Assembly (NCBI GenBank): GCA_964030475.1
Contig: CAXIPT010000003.1
Location: forward strand, 10,761,684 to 10,825,683
Direction of reading: 5' to 3'
DNA length: 64,000 nt
Origin: Tethya wilhelma
Lineage: Eukaryota > Porifera > Demospongiae > Tethyida > Tethyidae
Part shown: positions 43,901 through 55,800 of the stretch, piece by piece
Numbering within the stretch: the stretch's first letter is position 1
Layout: each line of letters starts with the position of its first letter
The notes under the pieces: generated by a model
The model's input: the letters and a program-made list of their open reading frames with translations, nothing else
Database searches by the model: none
Told to the model about the DNA's origin: nothing
Translations under genes and position numbers: made by a program

Positions 43901-45631
43901 AATTCAGCACACTGAGAGGATTCAAACGATATCCCCTTTGTTATAGTTTGGACAATGTAGGCCTGACAGGACCACAATTGTATAAATGACAATACACACT
44001 GTAAATTTTGATTCACTATGCGTTTCAGGTGCTTTAAATCAAAGCAACTGTGTTTCTCAGGTTTTTGACTATAACATGGCAGCTATTCTTATGCTCATTA
44101 CAATAGTGCTAATTCTATTTTGGTACAACATATGACTAACTATACTTTAATATTATAAACTTGAGATAAAAAGGTTTTACCATGATTTGAAGCCAAGACT
44201 CCACCAGTTGAGGCACACAACTGTCCCTCATTGTGTCCTTTATCAAGGTGTTCCGGGCATTCTCCTGTAACAAAAACAGACAATTGAGAGAGTATGCAAT
44301 ATACAGAACCATCTGGAAGCTACACTGCAAGCACCTGAGCTGAATGTATGATATGTCTGTCCACAACTTCCCCATCAATAGCTAGCAAGAGACGGAGATA
44401 CAAATCCACACTCCAGTGGGATCCACTCTGAACACACTGCAACACATCAGCAAAGAAGGTTGGCCACTGAAGATAGAGAAGAAAACATTATCTTACAATA
44501 GCTGCACATAGAAGTACAGTGAATTGAAAGGTTACCTTAAGAGGGTAGTCGACAATGAACATAAGAGAAACTATTTGAGCCATTTTATTCTTTATAAATG
44601 TCTTTTCTGTATCTTCACCCTGCAAGTAGAGTCACTGTCTAGTGCCTGTGGCCACTCAAGTAAGCCTACCCTGATACAACACTACGATAATGGTCTTCTA
44701 GGCATAGCATAATATTATACACTAACCCACATTTACTAGTTGTAGTCTATCGAGCTAGACCCTTCCCCCTTCCCTGTTGCATGTCAGGAGTAGCCTCATA
44801 GAAAAAAGGGTTTAGCTTGATAGACTACACTACTTCTTGAAATGGTATCAATATACTTGTATTATCATACACACAACTTGTAGATTATGTAGACTATGAA
44901 TTGATGGAGTATGCAAACACACTGAAGACCTGTCTGTACACTCACTCACTCACTCATCCACTCACATGTGTGGAAGACTGTAGCCATGACATGACAATCT
45001 TTCGAAGGGAGAGTATATCATCAACACTACTAGCAACATACTTGTTGCGAACAAAATGTTCTAACACTTGAAGGAAAAAGAACTTCACCCTTTCATCGCT
45101 AGTTGAGAGAAAATGTATGTAAATGCAATGACATTTCGGTGCAATAACACTACAGCCATGTACAGTGAGGGTATAGGTTACCTGTGGGGCTTCTGAGTGA
45201 ACTCGGTGACACAAAGCTTCCAACCACCTTCCAAGCTCTTTAGAGTCTCAAAATACTGCAGTGTCTAAAGGTGTAATTCGAAGAATATTAGTAAAGAATG
45301 GTGTCTCACCCATCTCCCCCTAGTCCCAACACTACTCGTTGCCTGCCCTGCCCGAGGTACCATGTACAGATGATTAATAATCACAGATCAGAGTTTAATT
45401 TGTTCATCATGTTAGACACACACACCCTCCAGCTTGTTGTGGGAGGCCGTGACCAGCCAACAAGACAAGGGTGCAACGTGCTACCTGTACGTAGGTCCTT
45501 GTTCAAGTACTACAAACTACTAGTAAAAAAGTGGTAGTGATCAAAGTACAAGTTATGATACAATTTCTCACCAGTTGTCTTTCCTGGTCAGTACACCCAT
45601 CGTGGAGGCCTCGCAAGGCACCTTCATCCAT
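31942..45631 (-). CDS. XPOT: Exportin-T (tRNA exportin), complete
   Basis: Exportin-T carries mature tRNA out of the nucleus with Ran-GTP. Thirty-four exons keep frame and give 966 residues (human about 962): 45572-45631, 45182-45255, 44966-45098, 44536-44619, 44335-44466, 44181-44264, 43431-43540, 43277-43353, 43054-43145, 42872-42951, 42737-42814, 42591-42666, 42290-42394, 42145-42216, 41434-41568, 40810-40869, 40569-40619, 40302-40370, 40116-40210, 39975-40041, 36175-36216, 34508-34564, 34385-34453, 34246-34319, 34104-34173, 33799-33957, 33477-33629, 33103-33196, 32982-33049, 32805-32853, 32596-32711, 32488-32535, 32354-32425, 31942-32037. Family blocks: VKFFFLQVLEH, ARNTLIKDTMRDSCVPQLVE, GAYVSWIDIDLIAND, KLVESFCKVLE, KLKYDEDYNF, LRHQSAAVRSRLSYLF, LQSGVRQYLHRMIICL, DIQEFIPLINQLI, YKHIIPSCFVAPLKPTFDL. 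All are HEAT-type helices. Start MDEGAL matches MDEQAL of vertebrates; an ATG three codons upstream is possible. Exons as short as 42 bases occur. The 3.8 kb intron 36217-39974 holds another gene. Confidence 0.95.
33268..33461. mobile_element. MITE-like inverted repeat in XPOT intron
   Basis: Ends TATAGCGGGAAATTTTCATA and, inverted, TATAGTGGGAATTTTTGTAT match over about 32 bases, and the body repeats CATAGTTTGAAATTTTCATA. The same TATAGC start is seen in the element at 20537. Confidence 0.65.
37451..37458 (+). promoter_or_regulatory. TATA box of the nested gene
   Basis: GGGGGCCTATATAAACTGCA places a consensus TATATAAA 81 bases before the ATG at 37532. Transcription would begin near 37480, leaving a 5' UTR of about 50 bases (inference). 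No comparable box was found before the other genes in the window. Confidence 0.7.
37532..38533 (+). CDS. Intronless secreted cysteine-rich protein, nested in XPOT
   Basis: A single open exon of 333 residues begins with a signal peptide (MIFRLHNFAITLLLAATGLRA). A region of about 90 residues with a Q/E-rich helical stretch follows, then a cysteine-bearing C-terminal domain: SGVDQEYCNF, MGRVIGYQYSTTNGFGG, NGAYVDGISITYG, PRHHIWTYAAG, ACPCT, DFVGENYYCDIA, WDGEGC, TCCDN, and a closing DIDLRILTDEGRYNED...VIEISVK. I believe this C-terminal domain recurs in uncharacterised multi-copy secreted proteins of sponges and cnidarians; its function is unknown to me. An in-frame ATG at 37406 would bury the signal peptide, so 37532 is preferred, and the TATA box at 37451 agrees. 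AATAAA lies at 38889. It is the only intronless gene inside an intron here, on the strand opposite its host, which suggests arrival by retrocopy or duplication. Confidence 0.85.
   Translation: MIFRLHNFAITLLLAATGLRAMSILEVDQCNSNSSTPAATISLAASTNDLQDTFSFLELQPDLLEQVKALLQQESLRQQHLGETAEHAAKSCDEIHRLKPCKGSDTYWLQTDSGVDQEYCNFETPPAEWRPLISLDMKVNETCPQGLQLVDPRISGNKRLCKGHSITLPTGGMPYSEVMGRVIGYQYSTTNGFGGRSNDINGAYVDGISITYGQNPRHHIWTYAAGYQINSGQHACPCTNPSVVDIIPDFVGENYYCDIAPHGRNERRLHLSNALWDGEGCAASTTCCDNVNLPFFENKLPHSTTEDIDLRILTDEGRYNEDIYIEVIEISVK
38952..39180. mobile_element. MITE with 9-base TSD
   Basis: Inverted ends TA(G/C)CCTCGTTCCCAGGCTCTCTC of about 22 bases enclose a 229-base non-coding body. AATAAGTGA flanks it exactly on both sides (38943-38951 and 39181-39189). 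The 9-base TSD fits a Mutator-like non-autonomous element. It lies about 420 bases after the nested gene, within the same XPOT intron. A small relative is at 58798-58860. Confidence 0.88.
44743..44827. mobile_element. Short relative of the 18364 MITE
   Basis: It begins TAGTCTATCGAGCTAGACCC and ends in GGGTTTAGCTTGATAGACTA, the same termini as the element at 18364-18726, but only 85 bases remain. It sits in an XPOT intron. No exact target-site duplication was found. Confidence 0.75.
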
Positions 45632-46861
45632 CTCTCTCATGCAAGACGATCGGGCAGGTATGTCATATGGAGTCAGGAGGCAGTGCTATAAAAGTCTTAG
45701 AGTGTTTCAGGACCAACTTGTGAAGTTGCATCAGTTTTCGTTCCACGTGGTCGTTGTTAAAAACCACACCCATTGAACCCTAAGTGGGCGTGGTTGAGTG
45801 GGTGGTGAGACATGATATGATATGAATCAGCTGGATCATAGCCCTAGCCGGAGTATATTATCTATGGCTGGATACGCAAAGCACAGCTCTAAAAATCATG
45901 AGAGAAAAAAGAGCATGACATTGTAAGTTTTATACAAACAAGAGATGAAAAATTAATGTCTGCTGGCCCACTGGGCTAGAGAAAAAGTTGCTTATAGAGA
46001 TATTTATGTCCCATTCACCACCCATAGTATGGTACAGAACACACATGACACATAGTCTGGCAGGCCAAACTCATGACACACTGTCAACAAAAATGATGTA
46101 CTAAAAACCAAGATGTAGGACCATGGTCTATTTGTAATTTATTTCCACATCATGTTTGATCTATGAGTATTGTGGTATCTGAAGCATATAAAATATTGCC
46201 CCCCCCCCCCCNCACCATACTTAAAGAAGATTCTAAGAGTCTATGATTGATTTTGAGTGCTGAAAGAGAGCAATTGTCAAACATTCAGAAAACATAACAT
46301 GCCAAAATTGAAACACTGAAGGTTAATGGGTACTTATATTACCTTGATCTTTGCTTCTATAAGCACGTGGTTGTTGATGTTACGTGCAAAGCAAAAATAT
46401 TTTAATAGTGATAACCAGACAGCCACTGAGTCATGTTATTCAAATCTTTGTTTTTCTCTCTAGGATCAGTTAGTGATAATGATATTCCATGGATAGAAGA
46501 AGACCTCAACAGCATAAAAAGGTATTTAGATACCAAGTCCACTAAAAATTTTACTTTTGGTTAAGGACTAGACCATAGATAATTCTTAGATGTTCACTTT
46601 TATGAACCTTTTAATGAAGTAGCAATGAATTTTACACAATCATTCATACCAACACACACATCCTTTAGTTTTAATCATCACGAGATGTTGTGATGTTTGT
46701 TGAAGATGAAGCTACTAACTAACAATGGTTAAAGAAGTAGTAATCAAAATGAGCATTTGAATACTGTTACTAACTTCATCCCAGCTAGTATCTTTATTAC
46801 AACACTCACTCAGCATAAATACATTGATTTATATAATAGTTAAATATCTTAGAGGAATATT
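45632..46861. other. Spacer between XPOT and the T-box gene
   Basis: About 1.2 kb holding the XPOT promoter and the T-box 3' UTR. On the plus strand two exon-like stretches occur (45864-45926 before a GTAAGT, and 46466-46564 after TTTTCTCTCTAG), but their phases do not join. A single N at 46212 follows a C run. The 22-base motif at 45846-45867 recurs at 57461-57482. Confidence 0.5.
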
Positions 46862-48713
46862 CTATACTTGATGATGAAGGTGTTCATTTTTGACAACATT
46901 GCAATTATGGGGATCTGGGAGTGCTGGAGAAGGTAGCAACCCACCTGGGTGAAAAAAATATATCAAAAGTCATCTACATAAGTTATATGCAGTACGGTCA
47001 TATTACAATGGCCTCACCAGGGTAGGGCAGGTGTGACTTGTAGGCAGAGACCGGAGAATATGGTGGAGATTCCCAGCTTCCAAATGCAGTGTTGAATTGT
47101 GGAAGAGGAGAGGGCATAGCTTGGGGTATGTTTGGACTGAGCATTCCATGTTGCATTGCTGTAACAAACAATTATAAAGGTGTACCTCTGTGTTATACTT
47201 TGTGTGCCATTTTAGGAGCAAACATCCAATCTCAATCAATAGAGGTGACAAATACAATGACATTGGTTCTCAGTAAAGTGTCAAAATGAGATGTTTAACA
47301 CTGAAGGCTATAATGATGTCATTGAGTAATATGACGAGGTTACAATCTATTTTCTATAGACCTAAGTGAAGTATACCTTGCATATCTGGGGCAAAGGTGT
47401 TCCCATAGCCATAGGGAGACAGGAGAGGTGAAATAGGGGGCCAGCTTCCCATCACACCATAACCATACCTGATCATAAAACAGAACCAAGATAAAAATAG
47501 AATTTGTTTTAAGAAATAGAGACAGGAACATGTATACTTACATTTCTGATTCTGTAGGATTATCGCGAAATGCTTTAGCAAAAGGATTGTGATCAATTTT
47601 CAATTGGGTGACTTGATCATTCTGATAGGCAGTGACAGCAATGAAACAACATTGCTCAAGATCGTGAGTGTGAATGACTGTAGTTGACTTCTTTGAAAGG
47701 CATCTTGATATTACAACTCGTGGAAGATATCGATGCATGGAGTTTAAAGTAACCTAATACAAATGAATACAGTGCTTGATAAACAGGAATTGAAACATAA
47801 CAAGCTAGTGTATGTACCACGATCATGATCATTACCTGTCCTTGTTTCTTGCTCTTGTTGTTAGTTACTTTGATTTTCTTGAAGGACACCTTGCTTGACA
47901 TCCAGTGACGCCCAGTGGCAGGAGAGTCAGGATGGACATACTTAAGCATCTCTTCACAGTGAGCCTCTGACTTCCCAACTATCACCCACTTGGTGTTGAT
48001 GAACTTGTAACGGTGGTTATCTGCAGGATTCATCTCTAGGTGTATCGTATACTTTGCATCTGGATCCAGCCCACAGATTGATACACAGATACCAGGAAAC
48101 ATACGTCTAATAAAAAAACAGGGACGAAGATTAAAATCATTAAAATTAATGATCATCATCCCCCACCCCCCCAACCCCAAATTGAAAAGTACACTCTGTT
48201 AATAGTTTACACTATAACTGTTGCATGGTGACCTCAGATGATCTGCGCAACATACCTTCCAGATCTGGTAATAATCATTTCAGTCCCAACTTGCAAAAAT
48301 TGTCTCCATAGTTCACCTCCTTCCAAGCTCACATGAATTCTTGGATCCTTTTTGCCTGGCTCGACACAAGGCACACAGTTTGAAAGATCATGGTCAGATT
48401 TTGGTTCAGCTTTGCTTTGAACGATCTGTGGACCAATTGATGCTGCTGGGGAGATTTCCAAAACCGGAGAGTGGTTCTGTATTGGTACATCATCTGGTCT
48501 GTTAGGATCAGATGTCAGAACTTCGCCAAGGGTGCAACTAGATTCACTAGGTGTATTTTCAACTTTCACAGTCAGGTGCTGGCTCTCGTCTTCAGAGTAG
48601 GGTACAACACTCGTGTCAATAGTCAATGGAGACTGGCGGGGTGAAAACTCGTTCCAACTGCAACTTTCAACATTCTCAATGAGAAGGTTATGCACAGGAG
48701 AGACTTGGTCCAT
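46862..48713 (-). CDS. T-box transcription factor
   Basis: Six exons in phase give 418 residues: 48256-48713, 47836-48106, 47542-47753, 47377-47468, 47018-47158, 46862-46944. Residues 1-125 are an acidic, Ser/Pro-rich leader. The T-box DNA-binding domain spans about 126-312: LEGGELWRQFLQVGTEMIIT, GRRMFPGICVSICGLDPDAKY, ADNHRYKFINTKWVIVGKSE, HPDSPATGRHWM, VSFKKIKVTNN, LNSMHRYLPRVVI, CFIAVTAYQNDQVTQLKID, NPFAKAFRDN. The last 105 residues are rich in P, S, Y and G, as in many activation tails. It acts in the nucleus on Brachyury-type half sites (family knowledge). The centre of the domain (TNNKSKKQGQ, SKKSTTVIHTHDLEQC) departs from Brachyury, Tbx2/3, Tbx4/5 and Eomes as I know them, so I give no subfamily; a sponge-specific T-box is likely. 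Confidence 0.92.
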
Positions 48714-49179
48714 TTTAACAGCCAGTTACTTGCAAATGTGAGTAATAAATCCAGATGAAAGCAGAAAAAGACTTTCAAATTAGTTTCTGAACTGAAACTC
48801 TAAAAAGTAACACTTGTACACCTAGATGTGTAAAACGAAGGTGTCAAAGAATGGGCCAAATGCACATGGGTGGAGCTGGTTACGATCTGCTCATGCGCAG
48901 ATTAATTATGGAGCTCCGGAGGCGTGGCTATATTGCACGTGCTCAAGCAGCTCCGCCCATTCTTGTTCAAATTCAGAATCTGGCATAGCTATTTCTCTTG
49001 CTTTAAATCCTGCACCATTAATGTGGAGGTGTCAATGATCATGTTCAGTAACTGTTATGACTATGCATGATTGTGTGTATGTGTTGTCAGTTGAGAAAAG
49101 TTGAGAAAAGCTGAGAAAAAAGGGTCATACGCATGGCGGTATACAAAAATACACTGTGAGACATGGTAATACAGATCTA
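48714..49179. other. T-box promoter region
   Basis: About 470 bases between the T-box start codon and the stop of the upstream ZU5-Death gene. GC-richer patches near 48900-48960 (GCTCATGCGCAG, GGAGGCGTGGC, AGCTCCGCCC) resemble GC-box and NRF1-like sites, but this is only pattern similarity. Confidence 0.35.
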
Positions 49180-49830
49180 CTACACATAAGCTACCGGTCT
49201 TGCAATTTTCATTTTCAAGTTTTCAGCTAGAGCAAATTCACCCACAGCAGGTGTTTTGAGCACTCTGATAATTGTAGCCCAAGTATATGGAGCCTTTGGG
49301 TGCAATCTCCTTCTCCATAGCTTGAAAACTTCAATGCAATGAATGTCAACACTTTCGTGAGCATGGTTCATAGAAATCTTGTCAAGGTCTTCTGTTCTTA
49401 CTCGAAGTTGAACGCCAATGATGTACCATTTTGAAGCCACTAGGGAAATCACCTCATTGTGTAACTCAGGCATTTCAGGCTCATGGTCCAGGCCAGAGTA
49501 ATCTTCATTTTCTGCATGGAGGAAAAAAGTTATTTTATGACCATTGTGGTCTTGGCTGTTGGTATTACAAGTATACAGCAACTTAGCTCTATACCTTCGA
49601 ATTCTTCTTCCAGAGATCCAAATGTTGGCTGAGAGTAACTGGTGCTGCGATAGCTGGATTCAAGATCACTGTAAGAGCTAAGGGAATAACCTCTGGACAG
49701 TCTGGAGGATGGCCTAAAGTCTGCGAATATATGTAAACAAAGGGCACACACAGAATGTGAAAGTAATTATGATTACTGATAAGGCAAGCATTTGCACAGT
49801 GACACAGTGACACAGTATGCACGCAGGCAT

Positions 49831-49890
<60 letters not shown>

Positions 49891-52800
49891 TTATCCAAGT
49901 AAATCGCGCAACTCAGATCTTCATTTGTGCCATTGAATTTAACTTGTGCACAAGATGGTTGAGTTGCATGTCTTCCAGAAATTTTCACATGAAATCTCGG
50001 AGGGTGCATTCTACATTCATCCAACAGTTCCAATTCCTCTTCATTGTATTGCCAAAAATCAACTTTTGACATGGGAATCTAAACCAGAAAAGCAATAATA
50101 TACGTGTCAGCTTACCAGATAACAGGCAAACTACATTGATTGTAGTGAATGTATTCAGGTTTAGCTGGCATTATTGGTGGCTTCATTTGCCAATTCAATC
50201 CATTTTATATTGCTGTTTACATGTATGCAAGCAAAACTATGTGTGCATGTACAAATCAAACTCATGCTGGATTTTTTAAATTTACCAACAGCTCGCCAAT
50301 TGATTCCTAGTTCCTACACTACCTTGAGATATGCAGAGAGTCATATAGCAGTCAAGGTCTCACCTGTTTCTGGTTCTCTACCATCACAAACCACCCACTG
50401 TTAGCATCATCAGGCAGAGAGATATCAATAGTAATACGCGGTTCAACATCAGGAGAACCACCAACAGAGAAACAGAATGTTTCACACGATTTGATCTCAA
50501 ACTCATTATTTAGCTGCTTCTTCAGTGCCTATAACAGGGGGTAGAGTATTCTCACTAGCATGCAAGTCACAATAGTACAGTACTAACCTCCAGACAAGTC
50601 TTCATAAAGTAAGATACACAAAAATAGATTGTTGTATCGGGACCATTTGAAGGCCATGGCTTAGGATCAAATCTGGCGAGGCAATATTTAGCTTTCTCAA
50701 AGAGTTTTCTTGACCGTTTAGCGGCAATACAGTAAAAGCAAAAGTGATTTGACTTCAGAACACCACAAAAGGAAGTGTATGAAGCAGCCTCATCTACTGG
50801 CAGGAATTCATATCTCTTCTTGTCTCCAGTCAGCATTTCGTAAGTGAGATGATGAGCCTTCATGAACGTTAATTCAAGCTCATCTAAACTTGTTTTACAA
50901 ACATCATTGAAAATGTGTGGTAGCATTAACTCAAAAGGCTGATGAAAGGTTGTAGTTTGTTGACTGCATATCCAAACAATTGGAGACACTGCCATCATAC
51001 CAGGGGGGAAAGAAAAGGGGCCGTGCAACAAAACTCCAACTTCAATTTTTGTTTCCATTTCACTGATTGCACCAGGAGGTACTCTGAAAGCTATTTCATG
51101 AGATTTTATTCGGAAATCAATGCCGTTGTGATCAACATCTACCACATGTAGTGGTTCCACCAGACATTGCGATGGAGCATGGTCCGCATATACTGTACTG
51201 TGAAGACTCTCCTGAATTGGTGTTGCTTTGCTGAGTACTGTGTGTGTGTGTGTATGTTGAAATATAACAGGAGGAGAAAGGGGCTATGATCACTAAAATC
51301 AGGTAAAATTCTTTTATATTCTCATAATATTATGATTTTCAGCACTATTAATTTAATGTCACGCTGGGATCTTTTGAATTGCTAAGGAATTCCTTGAGCA
51401 TTAATTGTCACAGACTCATTAACTTAATTATAAATTAATGGCTAAACACTTACTTTGTTTCTTGTGAGACAAGAGTGTCATCTGTTTCCTTGAATGAAGT
51501 AGTCTCTTCCTCTTTTGAGGTGAAACATACTTTGGAAGACTACACTTCCCTTTGACTTCTGCAATTCTTTCTTCTTTAGTCTTAAACTGTAAACTAGTTG
51601 GAGGATCTAGTGTCTTTTTTGTGAAAGCTGAATGAACAGTGGGATAGGGTGGTTCCAGAACTGGTTTCTTCACAACAAGTTCGTTGCAGTAGGAAACAGA
51701 CAAACTAGTTCTATTACTAGTATTCTTTTGCCCAGTTGCATCTGTGTCTAAATCTGGTGAGTCCTCTTCTTGTGCTGTGTTAACATCAGTAGATGTCTGT
51801 TTAAGAAGATCCAAATTAGCTTGCTTTTTGAAATTGTTCAATTCATCTTCACGTTCGAGCTCAGAGCACAGTCTACTCTCTATCATAAATGTTGAAGCAC
51901 CATCATTATCAACAATCTTCTTCTGCAAATTCACTGAACCAACTCTGCTTTCTTCAACAAGAATCGCTTCCTCTTCATTTCTGTCAACAACAAGAATCAG
52001 AGGTTGAATGACACTAGTAGTACTTGTACTTAAGGTGGACTTAGCAAGAGTTTTTCTGCTTGGTGTTTCACCGTCGTTAGGTGTCGCAAGTAAAGCTGGG
52101 TCTTCACGATAGGTGTTTTCTGGGTATCTCGTTACCTCCCATTCGGTCGTAAGGTCTCTCAGACTCTTTGACCCATTGGAATGGGAATTCTCATTATCAG
52201 TACTATCAGATGACCCAGGATATATGCTAGATCTACTACCTTGATAGCTCATTTCAATGTCAGACTCTTCAAGATGGCGATAATAATTATTCAGAGAACT
52301 TCTTGGCAAAAAGTTTTCAAGCTGGTACTTTGAAATCTTTATGGACCTGAGTCGAACAAGTAGCTTTTGGATAGTTGAATTGGACTGGTAAATGTGGTAG
52401 AATAAGATGATGACAAACGCAAGGAAAGCAAAGGAAACCATTAGGTCAAGTACAGTTGATTTAATCTGCGAACTAGTTGGAGAAAACACAACTGTTGCAG
52501 TGATTATGATATTGATAAGAAAGAAGGACTCTAGCACATCCAAAGGCCATTTCTTGTATACCCCTCCAAAAGCGAACTTTAAGAATAGAAGAAGGGCACA
52601 GATTATTGATGTAGCTGCTAAGTTTGAGATTTCTTCTCCTCCCGTAATGCCGAAAATGATGAGGAGGAATGAGTAACTGAGTAGCAATAGTCCGATCCAA
52701 AATCGATACCTGGTCTTAAAAGGCCCAGCATATGAGTCGAGTACAGCATATAACTGTAGTCTCCATTTAAAGTTTGGTAACCTTTGCCAACATTGAATAA

Positions 52801-55800
52801 AAGTGATAAAAGCTGAGTATGGAAATGCTAGAAACACAACCATCAATATTGCAATACAGAAGAGAGGAACATGTCTACCATGTAGGTATGCTATGCTAGC
52901 ATCGTATAACCAAACTTTCTCTACAGTTCCATTGGGATATGATAAAGTAGTGAAGGTCAAGATCACAGATACTGCGCGTAAGATCTTTAGGTAACTGAGA
53001 AGAAACAGTGTGGACATAACTTTGACTCTGTTCTTGGCTCCTGTGATTCTGGCAAGCTTTGATGAGTAATGACTGAACACTACTATCAGCCCTACAATTA
53101 TTAATATGTACAGAGGGAACAAAAACTGAAACCATGTTTTTGAGTACATGTCCATTTCACTGTAAAAGCACATGTCAAAACCAAAGTCGAGGTTAATCCA
53201 TGAGATGAATACTGTTAGGAATGTGACTTCATCTTTTGGGAAAAACGTCAATCGATTTAGATGAATGATATTTGCATAAAAAATCAAACCATTGATTGTT
53301 CCTTCGGTCACTGAGAGATTCAATGCTGTTAGGAACATGACTAGAATGAAACCAGCAAGTCCAAATACAAGAACCATTGCAACAAAATTGTTAGAACATT
53401 CCTTGCATTTTGACGTACCTAAAGTGATGCTTAAATCACCACTGCATTGTCCACAGAGTAAACCAGTTCTATTAGGTGAGCACACAGGGTCAGAACTGTT
53501 TAAGCTGATAGGGTAATCTCCTCTTTTGCAGTAATCAAAAGGACACTGTTTGTGAACAATAATATTATTGCTATTGCCATTTGATGCCACCAATCCCAAC
53601 CAATAGTTGTCTGTTCGGCTAACAGTGAAATCAATAGAGTTACATGACAGACCGTTGCTCACAATTTCAGGGGCACATTGACAGGCAGGAGGAGTTCCCG
53701 AGAGAAGAAATCCCACCTCGCAACCAAGTAAGGAAACATTGACTTCTAATGGATCATGTAATGATGGATCATTGCTTGAAAAAGGTGAAAATATTAGAAG
53801 CTCGTGAACTCTCGCTGACGACATAATGTACGTTACATTGGTACATTCTGATCCTACTTGTTGAAGATTGCCTCTTAAAAATTGTTTGTATTGTGAAGAG
53901 AGTTCTGCAAAACTGGCTTGAATGAATGATGGTGTTATTCCATCCAGTTGCCCAACTGCTACTAGCGACAAGGAGAATGGAGTATTTGGTAAGGTGACAA
54001 GTTGTAGATGTCTCTGGGAGCAGTTCGGTCTACTATCATCACACACACACACTCGAAGAGGGTCAGACGATACTGTAGATATTCCATTGTCATTAAAATG
54101 AAGCACATCCAATAATGGGACATTGCTAAGATCTACACTCTCACATATATCAATTCTTCCGCCGTATAAATCACTCCCAGCAAGACCAGCTGTATTTCTC
54201 AGGAAATTAATACTCACATTATCGTGCTGGTTGAGTGTTTTCTCTTCAAACTGAAGAAAACATGGAGAATGAGGATTATCATAATCCTGAACATAAATGG
54301 CACCTCCTCTGAGTTCCACAGCATTGCTCATAAAAGTTACTTGAGTTCTTGAGGAAAGGACCATTTTACTTCCATACAGTGCTAATGCACCACCTGTTCT
54401 AGCTGTGTTATTGGCAAATAAAATGTTCCCATTAAAACGGATATTGCTATTTGTTCCTGCTAATGCAGTGGCATAGTTTGATGCGAATGAACAGTTTGCG
54501 AAGGATGAGAATGGGATATTATGCAAAGAAACAGCTGCATTGTCGTTATACAATTGGTCACTTGAATTGATCAAGTGTTCAATCCCATTTTCAATAACTT
54601 CAACTCTGTTGAAAACAAAATATGTGTCCATGTGTTGATGTATGTCATCAGGATAAGAGAATGTGGAGATGTGGATTCCATGTGAGGTCTCAGTTGCAAT
54701 GTTGTGGGTAAACAGTGCTCTCTCGAGAATAACAGAGTGTATAGAGTTAGTTCCAGACTGTTGAAATCCTTTGATTTCAGTTCTCAAGAACACACCACCA
54801 GCTAGTCTAGCTGTATTATGGATAAATTGCGTTTCTTTAATTTGAATTATATTATCAAACTGAGAGGTCTTTTGAACAAAAGAATTTTTTTCTTGTATTC
54901 CAGCACGTTGTTTGTAGGCATAGATTACACTTAGTGCTCCTCCAGTGGTACCAGTGTTATTACTGAATGTTGAGTTTTCAATGACTAGGACAGGCTGCTG
55001 ATTTGATTGAAGGGTATAAATTACTGCAGATATCAGTGCACCTCCACTAGAGCCACCACCAACTTGATCGTAACTTTGGTTTTGGATGTTTCTTATTCTT
55101 GATACATAATGGTAGTTCACCTCATTACCATAAATGATCACACTGGAGTATGTGATAAACATCGTTTGACAAAGATTGTTTGTGAGTACTGAAATCCCAC
55201 CAACTTCATTGCCCAGATTTAAAGAGATAGTGGAGTTAATGATGGAAAAGTTGTGTTTGGAGATGAAACTTGAATTGCATGAGCTTGAACCATTGGCAAA
55301 CAGGTAAATACCACCACCAATTGTAGCTCTACCATTTGCTATGTGACTGTTCTCGATGGTTAAATCAAAGAATTGGTTAGTCTGCTCCTGAAAAGTAACG
55401 GCAAGATTCCCACCTTTGTAGCCAACATTAGACAGCAACGATACATCACTGATATAAATGTCTGTATCTGTACATGTTTGGATTAATCGAACATCCAAGC
55501 CACCAGAGAAAGCATTGGAAGTATGCTGAGCTGACCCTCCCCCACTGAGTATGTGACTGTCTTCAAGGAGAAAGAAGGAATGAGTTACCAGTTGATCAAC
55601 ACACTCACTAGTGTTCCAAATCACTATCATGTTACTAACTTTGCTATAAGATATGTTTAAACCTCTGAAATGTACATGTCCAAAGCTATTGCTTACTGCA
55701 ACCCCAATTCCCGATGAATTGAAAATGTTGAGATTTTCAATGTAGAGATAGGACACCCAGTCGAAAGAGAGAGTTCCACCAAATGTCACATTAGTGTCTC

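Noticed and set aside
45864..46564. Two exon-like plus-strand stretches as a small gene
   Set aside because: The first (from ATG 45864 to a GTAAGT) ends in phase 2 and the second (after CTCTCTAG) is open only in phase 1, so they do not join; no other exon was found.
51744..53516. Plus-strand frames opposite the large receptor exon
   Set aside because: All lie antisense to a 1577-codon open frame that has clear domains.
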